Positions 1-5,529 of a stretch of DNA of 7,008 nt are shown here, in pieces (the first letter of the stretch is position 1; every line of letters starts with the position of its first letter). The DNA lies in the NCBI GenBank assembly GCA_016463555.1, contig JAEMRB010000055.1:1-7008 (forward strand), in the 5' to 3' direction. This DNA comes from Chloroflexota bacterium. GTDB taxonomy: Bacteria; Chloroflexota; Limnocylindria; Limnocylindrales; Limnocylindraceae. The position numbers were made by a program, and so were the translations under genes. The notes below the pieces were generated by a model that ran no database searches, had not been told where the DNA came from, and saw only the letters and a list, made by a program, of their open reading frames with translations.

Positions 1-254
1 CGCTCTGCGGCTGGCTCCAGGTCGCTCGCGCCGCCAATGTGCGGGTCTCCCCCATCTCGTCGCAGCTCCGCAATCTCACGCCCGAGGGCGCGCAGGGTTG
101 GTAGGCTGCCGCCGCCAGCGGTAGGGCGCAGTTCCAGCGCGAGTAAGCGTGAAGGGGCAAATGCGCATGCTTCGCTGAATATGTCGAGGAGCGCCGCCCA
201 CTCAAGGCGTGTCAGGGAGCGTTCGTCGTACGGCCGCGCCGCTGCGCGCCTCAC
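1..254 (-). CDS. mutS2: MutS2-family protein, N-terminal fragment (runs off left edge)
   Basis: MutS2 proteins are ATPases related to the mismatch-repair protein MutS. They have been linked to suppression of recombination and, with their C-terminal Smr domain, to rescue of collided ribosomes. Only the first 84 codons are visible, so the ATPase and Smr regions lie outside the window. After a short basic leader the peptide reads YDERSLTRLEW, then LALELRPTAGGGSLPTLRAL and later PHIGGASDLEPAAER. This matches the usual MutS2 opening (an ERTLRVLEF-like start, then an ALRPS-like segment, then a GG-hD-hrP-like segment). The start is a GTG at 254-252; no ATG exists in this frame before it. The GTGA overlaps the cvpA stop by 4 nt, and I see no clear Shine-Dalgarno, so translation is probably coupled to the upstream gene. 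The family call rests on N-terminal similarity recalled from memory. Confidence 0.8.
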   Translation of the reverse strand, partial: MRRAAARPYDERSLTRLEWAALLDIFSEACAFAPSRLLALELRPTAGGGSLPTLRALGREIAELRRDGGDPHIGGASDLEPAAE

Positions 255-802
255 GGAACGAGCAGCACGCGCAGGCCTTCTGGAAGGAGTCCGCCGAACA
301 GCTGGCCTGCGATCGGATAGATCAGGCCACGAATCACCTCGGAAGATTGCGCAGTCGTAATCGCTGCTGCGATCTCGCTGAGTGGCGACGGCAGGGTGAA
401 GCTCACCGAGACCGCAGCGTCAAGCACGAAGATGAGGGCGGCAATCGCCACACTCCACTGCAGCACACCGAACACTGCTCCAAATGCCGTGTCGACCGGT
501 CCGAGGTGAATCGCGCGCAACGACGCTTGAAGCAGGCGGCCGATCAGATATGAGGCGATGGCCAAAAGGATCCAGATCCCACCAATGAAGATCCCGAGCC
601 CAATAAGGCGCGTGTCGACACCGGGGAGGAGCTGGGCGACGAACTGGGTGATTGCACCCTGCCCCTGTGCGCTAATGATGAGGCCGAGGGCGAGCGCCAG
701 AAGTGAGACCCCGCTGCGTGCCGCTCCGGTACGTCCGCCGCTCCACGCCGCGAGGACGAGCAGCACCAGGATCACGAGATCGACCAGTACGGTCGCGCTC
801 AT
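251..802 (-). CDS. cvpA: CvpA-family inner-membrane protein
   Basis: This 183-residue hydrophobic protein resembles the CvpA family, named for a requirement in colicin V production in E. coli. The family's biochemical role is not settled. Predicted membrane segments lie at about residues 5-20, 30-46, 66-87 and 104-127, and no signal peptidase site is evident. The family hallmarks are a first helix followed by a short Gly/Arg loop (WSGGRTGAARSG, 20-31) and a helix opening with a small-residue motif (DTAFGAVFGVLQW, 104-116). The tail from about 138 looks amphipathic and ends in RVLLVP. The ATG at 802 overlaps the pheT stop as ATGA, with GAGGGG just upstream, so it is translationally coupled. 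The position between pheT and mutS2 parallels the cvpA-like yshB of Bacillus, which also precedes mutS2. The family call is likely; the function in this organism is unknown. Confidence 0.8.
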   Translation of the reverse strand: MSATVLVDLVILVLLVLAAWSGGRTGAARSGVSLLALALGLIISAQGQGAITQFVAQLLPGVDTRLIGLGIFIGGIWILLAIASYLIGRLLQASLRAIHLGPVDTAFGAVFGVLQWSVAIAALIFVLDAAVSVSFTLPSPLSEIAAAITTAQSSEVIRGLIYPIAGQLFGGLLPEGLRVLLVP

Positions 803-3276
803 TGCCCCTCGACGCCGCGAATACGTGCGCCACAGGCGCGGAGCACAGCACCCTCAAAGGCGGCAAGCTCGGCAGTAATCGCCTCATCATCCGCTCCGGT
901 TGCACTTGGCTGGAAGGTGAAGCGCAGCCCAGCCGAACGCTCACCTGGGGCCAGAGGTGCTCCAGCGAAGAGGTCGAAGAGCTCAACGGCGGTGGCTCGC
1001 GAAACGCTCTTTCGTGCGACATCAACGACGTGACCGACGGTGGTCGCGGCGGGGATGAGGAGCGCAATATCGCGCGTTACTGGTGGCGTTGTAGGTGGCA
1101 GCGACACCTGCGCAACGTCAAGGCGCCCCGACCGAAGGCCGGCGATCGCCACCTCAGCGAGCAAGACGCGCGGCTCATCACGCCAGGTCGGTGATGCGGG
1201 ATGGAGCTCTCCGAGGAGGCCCGCGAAACGGTCACCGGTAATCCCCGCGTTGATGCCAGGGTGAAGCACTGCCGAGTCGATTGACGCGCCGTACGCTGGT
1301 CGCTCGCCGACGAGGTGCGCAACCTGCGCGAGGAGGCGCTTGAGTTCGTCGAGGTTCCACCTCGTTGCGCCTGCGCTCGGCGCACCCTGCTCACGCTCCC
1401 CCCATACCGCGATGGCAAGGCGGGTCCACTCCGATGGGACACCCTTCGTGCTGCCGTAACCCCGACCGACCTCAAAGATCGCCCCTGAGGTTGCTCCGTA
1501 GCGGAGATTGGCATCGACACGGTCTAGCAGGCTAGGCAGGAGGGACTGGCGAAGTCGGTCGTGATCCGCCGAGAGCGGATTCTTCAAGACAATCGACGCA
1601 CCACCTGCGGCACCCTCCGATGCCGCGAGCGAACCGGTAACCAGTGCCGTGGGTTCGCTCCAGAGCTCAGCCTGTGCGGCCGACACGAGAGCATGGGTCA
1701 CCACCTCGTGCAGCCCTGCATCCGCAAGGAGACGGCGCACGCGGTCACGGAGGAGCGTTGGACTTGGCCGATGCGGCGGAAGGTCGGCGCTCGGGATTGA
1801 GGTTGGGATGCGCTCATAGCCGTACAGGCGCGCAACCTCTTCGGCGAGATCAGCTTCAATCTCGAGATCACTACGCCAACTTGGCACGCGCACGGCCCGC
1901 GCGCTCCCCTTCGCGGCGGAGAGAGAACGCTTCGGCGTGACGACGATCTTCGTTGCATCGGCCGCAGCCTCTGCGCTGATGCCGATTGTGCCGAGTAGCG
2001 CAACCTGCTCATCGTCGGTGAGAGCGACTCCGAGCAGCGCGCGAACACGCGCAGGTCGGAAGTTCAGTGTTGCTGCGGGGACCTCTTCGGCACCGCTCAC
2101 CAGGCGTCCTGATCGGGCCAGGCCGCCAGCCCACTCTGTGAGGAGTGCGGCTACCTGGTCGGCGCCAAGTACGGCAAGGCGACGCTCTTGGCCACGCTCA
2201 AAACGGTGCGACGCCTCAGAGCGCAGGTTGTGTCGCTGTGCGGTGCGGCGAACCGACGTTGGGGCGAAGATGGCGCTCTCGATGATCACGCTCGTGGTGG
2301 ACGGTGCAACCTCGCTGCTCGCGCCCCCCATCACGCCGGCAAGGGCGAGGGCGGCGCGTTCGTCGGCGACCACCAGATCTGTTGCATCGAGGCTGCGCAC
2401 CTCGTGGTCGAGCGTCTCGAGGCTCTCCCCCTTCTTGGCGAGGCGAATCTGCACGGTGTCGCCCACCTTGGCACGATCAAACGCGTGCGTCGGCTTGCCG
2501 AGCTCCAACATGATGTAGTTGGTGGCATCCACAACGTTCGAGATCGAGCGGAGGCCGGCCGCCTTCAGGCGCATCTGCACTCGATCAGGCGATGCGGCAA
2601 CTTTCAGTCCGTCGACCACGCGCAGAACAACGTGCGGTGCGAGCGCCTCATCCGCAACGCGCAGGGCCAGCCCCGCAGCTACGGCATCGCCCCCCTCTTT
2701 GAGCGGTCGCGCTGCGTAGGCTACTGGTGCACCCGTAATCGCCCCCACCTCGCGGGCGAGCCCCAAGATCGAGAGGAGATCGCCACGGTTCGGCTTCACG
2801 TCGACATCGATGACATCCTCGCCCAGGTAATCGACAAGAGGCACGCCGAGGGGGGCCGATGGATCAAGGATCAGGATGCCGTCACCGTCGTCGGTTGCGT
2901 CGAGCTCCTGCCCGGAGCAGAGCATCCCCTCAGACGCGACCCCCATCTTCTCGGCGCGCTCAATCCGTCGACCATCGGGCATCTCAGCACCCACGAGTGC
3001 TACGGGAATGCGCTGGCCGGCGGCAATGTTTCGAGCGCCGCAGACGATGTTCAGGATTGGGCCATCGCCGATGCGCACCTTCGTCAGTTGGAGTCGATCC
3101 GCCTTCGGATGCGGTCCAACCTCAAGCAGCTCGCCAACGACCATCTTGTTCCAGTTGGCTCCCCAACGCTCCACGCCGCGAACCTCAAGGCCACGCAGGG
3201 TGAGCGCCTCGGCTAACTGCTCGGCGGTCAGCTGGACATCGGTGAACTCACGAAGCCAGGAGAGCGGAATCTTCAT
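799..3276 (-). CDS. pheT: Phenylalanine--tRNA ligase beta subunit
   Basis: Beta chain of the cytoplasmic (alpha-beta)2 PheRS, which charges tRNA-Phe; this subunit binds tRNA and hydrolyses mischarged Tyr-tRNA. At 825 residues it has the usual bacterial length and full domain set. The N-terminus is MKIPLSWLREF. An EMAP/OB-type tRNA-binding domain spans about 44-150 (VGPHPKADRLQLTKV, 53-67). The KPNRGDLLSILGLAREVGA motif is at 161-179. The B3/B4 editing domain covers about 210-380, with KPTHAFD (261-267), IIESA (331-335) and SEASHRFERG (353-362). The B5 region is about 403-495, ending in LAEEVARLYGYERIP (477-491). A catalytic-like core follows, and a ferredoxin-fold anticodon-binding domain covers about 728-822 (VTRDIALL, VELFDLFAG). 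His264 and Glu333 sit where family editing-site residues are expected. A short basic insertion lies at about 447-462. The ATG overlaps the pheS stop as ATGA, which suggests coupled, stoichiometric expression. Confidence 0.98.
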   Translation of the reverse strand: MKIPLSWLREFTDVQLTAEQLAEALTLRGLEVRGVERWGANWNKMVVGELLEVGPHPKADRLQLTKVRIGDGPILNIVCGARNIAAGQRIPVALVGAEMPDGRRIERAEKMGVASEGMLCSGQELDATDDGDGILILDPSAPLGVPLVDYLGEDVIDVDVKPNRGDLLSILGLAREVGAITGAPVAYAARPLKEGGDAVAAGLALRVADEALAPHVVLRVVDGLKVAASPDRVQMRLKAAGLRSISNVVDATNYIMLELGKPTHAFDRAKVGDTVQIRLAKKGESLETLDHEVRSLDATDLVVADERAALALAGVMGGASSEVAPSTTSVIIESAIFAPTSVRRTAQRHNLRSEASHRFERGQERRLAVLGADQVAALLTEWAGGLARSGRLVSGAEEVPAATLNFRPARVRALLGVALTDDEQVALLGTIGISAEAAADATKIVVTPKRSLSAAKGSARAVRVPSWRSDLEIEADLAEEVARLYGYERIPTSIPSADLPPHRPSPTLLRDRVRRLLADAGLHEVVTHALVSAAQAELWSEPTALVTGSLAASEGAAGGASIVLKNPLSADHDRLRQSLLPSLLDRVDANLRYGATSGAIFEVGRGYGSTKGVPSEWTRLAIAVWGEREQGAPSAGATRWNLDELKRLLAQVAHLVGERPAYGASIDSAVLHPGINAGITGDRFAGLLGELHPASPTWRDEPRVLLAEVAIAGLRSGRLDVAQVSLPPTTPPVTRDIALLIPAATTVGHVVDVARKSVSRATAVELFDLFAGAPLAPGERSAGLRFTFQPSATGADDEAITAELAAFEGAVLRACGARIRGVEGQ

Positions 3277-4286
3277 CGGAATCCCGCCAAGAAGCGCAGA
3301 TCGTTCTCAAGGAAGGCGCGGAGGTCAGGAATGTCATGGCGCAACATTGCGATGCGCTCAACGCCGAGACCGAAGGCGAACCCTTGATGCGTCTCTGGAT
3401 CGATGCCGCCATTCTCAAGCACCACGGGGTGCACCATCCCAGCGCCGAGAATCGTCATCCAACCGTCCTTGCTCCCCGGCCACGAAACGTCCACTGCGAC
3501 GGATGGCTCGGTGAACGGGTAATACCCCGGCCTAAACCTGGTGCGTGCCGCTGAGCCGAAGAGGCCCTTCGCCAACTCGTCGAGGATCCCCTTGAGGTCG
3601 GCGAGCGTCGCGCCGCGGTCAACGAGCAGCCCTTCGACCTGATGGAACTCAAAGCCATGGCTCGCATCGACCGCCTCGTAGCGGAAGCAGCGCCCAGGGA
3701 GGATGACGCGAATCGGCGGACCACCGGCCTGCATGGTGCGGATCTGCCCTGGCGACGTGTGCGTGCGGAGCAGTCGCCCTGGCTCCTGCAAGTAGAGCGT
3801 GTCCCAAAGGTCGCGCGACGGGTGATCCTCTGGAATGTTCAGCAACTGAAAGTTGGTGACGTCGTCTTCAATCTCTTCACCTTCGGCAACGACGAAGCCG
3901 AACGAGGCCATGATTTCGGCAATCGCGGCGATCGTCTCTGGGATTGGATGGAGTGAGCCGATCCGCGGAGCTGGGCCTGGGGTGGTTGCGTCTACTCGTT
4001 CTCGTTCGATGCGCTCCAGAAGCTCACCCGCTGAGAGGGCGACGCGCCGGGCGGTGACTGACGCATCAAGCGCAGCGCGCACCTCATTCGCAACGACACC
4101 GATCTTGGGGCGATCGTCGGCTGGGAGGGCGCCGATGCCGCGGAGGATCTCGGTGATCGCACCACGCTTCCCTAGGAGCGATGAGCCAAGCTCGTCGAGA
4201 TCAGCGGTCGAAGCGGCGGCGGCAATTCGCGTTGCGGCGTCAGCCTGCAGTGTGCGGAGTTGTTTCTCGAGCGCTGCGAGGTCCAC
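3273..4286 (-). CDS. pheS: Phenylalanine--tRNA ligase alpha subunit
   Basis: Catalytic alpha chain of PheRS, a class II synthetase that activates phenylalanine with ATP and transfers it to tRNA-Phe. The 337 residues match the family length. An N-terminal helical coiled-coil arm covers about 1-100 and carries LLGKRGAITEILRGIGALP (37-55). The catalytic core begins near HPIPETI (113-119). It includes NFQLLNIPEDHPSRDLWDT (145-163), the HTHTSPGQIRTM segment with THTS at 175-178, motif 2 at GRCFRYEAVDASHGFEFHQV (198-217), the Phe-pocket region FRPGYYPFTEPS (251-262), and motif 3 at GLGVERIAML (306-315). The GTG at 4286-4284 is the only reasonable start: the N-terminus aligns with the family, and no start codon intervenes between the rplT stop and this GTG. 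Only 18 nt separate it from rplT, with no strong Shine-Dalgarno, so expression is probably coupled to rplT. There is no room for a pheM-type attenuator. Confidence 0.98.
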   Translation of the reverse strand: MDLAALEKQLRTLQADAATRIAAAASTADLDELGSSLLGKRGAITEILRGIGALPADDRPKIGVVANEVRAALDASVTARRVALSAGELLERIERERVDATTPGPAPRIGSLHPIPETIAAIAEIMASFGFVVAEGEEIEDDVTNFQLLNIPEDHPSRDLWDTLYLQEPGRLLRTHTSPGQIRTMQAGGPPIRVILPGRCFRYEAVDASHGFEFHQVEGLLVDRGATLADLKGILDELAKGLFGSAARTRFRPGYYPFTEPSVAVDVSWPGSKDGWMTILGAGMVHPVVLENGGIDPETHQGFAFGLGVERIAMLRHDIPDLRAFLENDLRFLAGFR

Positions 4287-4304
4287 TACCGCGGACCGGA
4301 CAGA

Positions 4305-4655
4305 CTAGGCGCGCTTCGCTGCGACCGCGACCGCCGTGAATGCCGCGGCATCGCGAACAGCGAGGTCGGCCAACATCTTGCGGTCAATCGCAATGTTGTT
4401 GCGCTTGAGGCCAGCGATGAACTGTGAGTAGGAGACGCCGTTGAGTCGAGCCGCTGCGTTAACGCGGTGGATCCACAGCTCACGCATCTGGCGCTTGCGC
4501 TGCTGTCGGTCTCGCGTTGCGTAGGCAAGGGCGTGGAGCAGGGCCTCACGCGCCGGACGAATGAGCTTGTGGCGTGAGCCGCGTCGGCCCTCAGCAGCCT
4601 GAAGTAGGCGCTTGTGGCGCTTGTGACCGGCAACTCCGCGCTTAACTCGTGCCAT
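4305..4655 (-). CDS. rplT: Large ribosomal subunit protein bL20
   Basis: L20 binds 23S rRNA early in 50S assembly and in several bacteria also represses its own operon. The 116-residue basic protein is the standard length. It starts MARVKRGV, and the family signature KRQMRELWIHRVNAAAR lies at 54-70. GVSYSQFIAGLK follows at 73-84 and DRKMLADLAV at 91-100. The N-terminal third is rich in Arg, Lys and His, as expected for the rRNA-binding extension. The ATG at 4655 is preceded by a good AGAGGAG Shine-Dalgarno. It lies 22 nt downstream of rpmI, the usual partner. The TAG stop is in frame with the pheS start seven codons later. I could not identify an L20-binding leader in the visible sequence, so autoregulation is only a possibility from the family. 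Confidence 0.98.
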   Translation of the reverse strand: MARVKRGVAGHKRHKRLLQAAEGRRGSRHKLIRPAREALLHALAYATRDRQQRKRQMRELWIHRVNAAARLNGVSYSQFIAGLKRNNIAIDRKMLADLAVRDAAAFTAVAVAAKRA

Positions 4656-4661
4656 CTTCTA

Positions 4662-4668
4662 CTCCTCT
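4662..4668 (-). promoter_or_regulatory. Shine-Dalgarno for rplT
   Basis: AGAGGAG on the minus strand lies in the 22-nt rpmI-rplT gap, with 6 nt between it and the rplT ATG. It is the clearest ribosome-binding site in the window and supports the ATG at 4655 as the L20 start. Confidence 0.8.
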
Positions 4669-4677
4669 CGTTGTCGC

Positions 4678-4878
4678 TCAGCCGCCGTACGGCAGCAGGC
4701 GGGAAATCTGATTCTTGTGCGTGGTCCCGAGGACGGCCTTCCCCGCGTAGCGGCGGATGCGTCGGGACGACTTGATTTCAAGGTGGTGGCCACGCCACGA
4801 CTTCACGCGGATCGGCTTCCCTGAGCCCGTGAATCCGATGCGCTTCTGCGCGCCCTTGTGTGTCTTCATCTTTGGCAT
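4678..4878 (-). CDS. rpmI: Large ribosomal subunit protein bL35
   Basis: L35 is a small basic protein of the 50S subunit. The 66 residues are typical in length. The opening MPKMKTHKGAQKR (1-13) and the TGSGK turn (17-21) are family hallmarks. The KSSRRIRR stretch (36-43) and terminal RLLPY (60-64) also match. Residues 26-35 (KSWRGHHLEI) replace the more common basic segment that precedes the KSS motif; I read this as ordinary divergence. It lies 2 nt after the infC stop, and its Shine-Dalgarno is encoded by the last infC codons. The infC-rpmI-rplT order is among the most conserved in bacteria. Confidence 0.97.
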   Translation of the reverse strand: MPKMKTHKGAQKRIGFTGSGKPIRVKSWRGHHLEIKSSRRIRRYAGKAVLGTTHKNQISRLLPYGG

Positions 4879-4880
4879 GG

Positions 4881-5456
4881 TTACTCCCCTTCAAGGGCTG
4901 GTACGGCCGGCTCATCGGTGCCGGGTGCCGGGGCCGTCTGACCCTTCTGTCGGGGTAATGCTACCAGTTGGATGGAGAGGAAGCGTCCCTCGAGGAGTGA
5001 GGGGCGCTCGAGCTGGGCCACATCGGCCAATCCCTTCACAACCCGGTCCAAAATCGCCCGCCCAATCTCAGGGTGGGTCATCTCACGGCCACGGAACTTG
5101 ACCGAGAATTTCACCCGGTCGCCCCCGGAGAGGAACTTATGGGCCTGGCGGATCTTGGTCTGCAGGTCGGCATCCCCGATCTTGGGGGTGCAGCGAAGCT
5201 CCTTCAGGTCGGCAACCTTCTGACGCTTGCGGGCGTCCTGCTCCTTCTTCTGGGCCTCGTACTTGAACTTGCCGTAGTCGAGGTATTTGCAGACAGGGGG
5301 GGCCGAGGTTGGGGCGATCTCTACGAGGTCAAGGCCGCGCTCCTGTGCCTGTCGCAGGGCTTCGGGGGTAGCGAGAACGCCAAGCTGGTTCCCCTCTTCA
5401 TCCAGAACGCGCACCTGTGGGACGCGGATCTGGGTATTGATGCGTAGATCCTTAAT
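4881..5456 (-). CDS. infC: Translation initiation factor IF-3 with probable AUU start
   Basis: IF3 binds the 30S subunit, blocks premature 50S joining and rejects non-canonical start codons and wrong initiator tRNAs. From the ATT at 5456-5454 the protein is 191 residues. The N-domain begins with KDLRINTQIRVPQVRVLDEE (2-21) and includes GLDLVEIAP (41-49) and YGKFKYEAQKK (61-71). A charged linker follows at about 72-83. The C-domain spans about 84-170, with ELRCTPKIGDADLQTK (86-101), the KFRGREMTHPE core (120-130) and a closing LEGRFLSIQLVALPR. Residues 171-191 form a Pro/Ala/Glu tail. An in-frame TGA at 5462-5460 lies two codons above the ATT, and no ATG, GTG or TTG lies between it and the conserved RINTQIR motif. 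The first conventional start, GTG at 5414, would cut that motif off. Negative feedback by IF3 is the expected control for an AUU start, as in E. coli. Confidence 0.95.
   Translation of the reverse strand: MKDLRINTQIRVPQVRVLDEEGNQLGVLATPEALRQAQERGLDLVEIAPTSAPPVCKYLDYGKFKYEAQKKEQDARKRQKVADLKELRCTPKIGDADLQTKIRQAHKFLSGGDRVKFSVKFRGREMTHPEIGRAILDRVVKGLADVAQLERPSLLEGRFLSIQLVALPRQKGQTAPAPGTDEPAVPALEGE
4884..4890 (-). promoter_or_regulatory. Shine-Dalgarno for rpmI, inside the infC 3' end
   Basis: AGGGGAG on the minus strand is encoded by the final Glu-Gly-Glu codons of infC, with 5 nt between it and the rpmI ATG. The site is embedded in the upstream gene, so terminating IF3 ribosomes are well placed to start L35. 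Confidence 0.75.
5454..5456 (-). promoter_or_regulatory. infC: Probable AUU initiation codon of infC
   Basis: ATT on the minus strand begins MKDLRINTQIR, matching the family N-terminus. The in-frame TGA two codons upstream excludes a longer protein. In E. coli an AUU start makes infC translation fall when IF3 is abundant, because IF3 rejects that codon. The same logic is inferred here from sequence alone. Confidence 0.8.
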
Positions 5457-5529
5457 CGGTCAGACCCTCACGATCATCAGCCTTGGACCCGAGGACAGCG
5501 TCCTTGCGGGGGTAGCGAGCGTAGCACCC
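5457..5529 (-). other. thrS-infC intergenic leader
   Basis: This 73-nt spacer is the longest non-coding stretch in the window. It holds the infC Shine-Dalgarno and one small perfect hairpin (5492-5504, 5-bp stem with a 3-nt loop). One arm of that hairpin could alternatively pair with a nearby second GTCC. There is no T-rich run after the hairpin, so it does not look like an intrinsic terminator. No convincing -35/-10 promoter is visible. An infC-specific promoter or an L20/IF3-responsive leader here cannot be excluded. Confidence 0.5.
5465..5470 (-). promoter_or_regulatory. Shine-Dalgarno for the AUU start of infC
   Basis: TGAGGG on the minus strand contains GAGG, which ends 9 nt before the ATT. 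That spacing is within the normal range. The site is correctly placed for the ATT and is more than 40 nt from the internal GTG at 5414, which supports the upstream start. Confidence 0.65.

Noticed and set aside
2188..3216. A 342-codon open frame on the plus strand, antisense to pheT
   Set aside because: It is a shadow of pheT caused by GC-rich codon bias. The translated product is low in recognisable motifs, and pheT has unambiguous domains over the whole stretch.
4287..4304. Space for a pheM-like leader peptide or Phe attenuator before pheS
   Set aside because: The gap is 18 nt, with no run of Phe codons and no hairpin followed by a T-run.
5412..5414. GTG as the infC start
   Set aside because: It would delete the conserved RINTQIRVPQ segment of the IF3 N-domain and has no Shine-Dalgarno at suitable spacing that I can see.
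5492..5504. Perfect small hairpin after thrS considered as an intrinsic terminator
   Set aside because: The stem is only 5 bp and no T-run follows on the minus strand.
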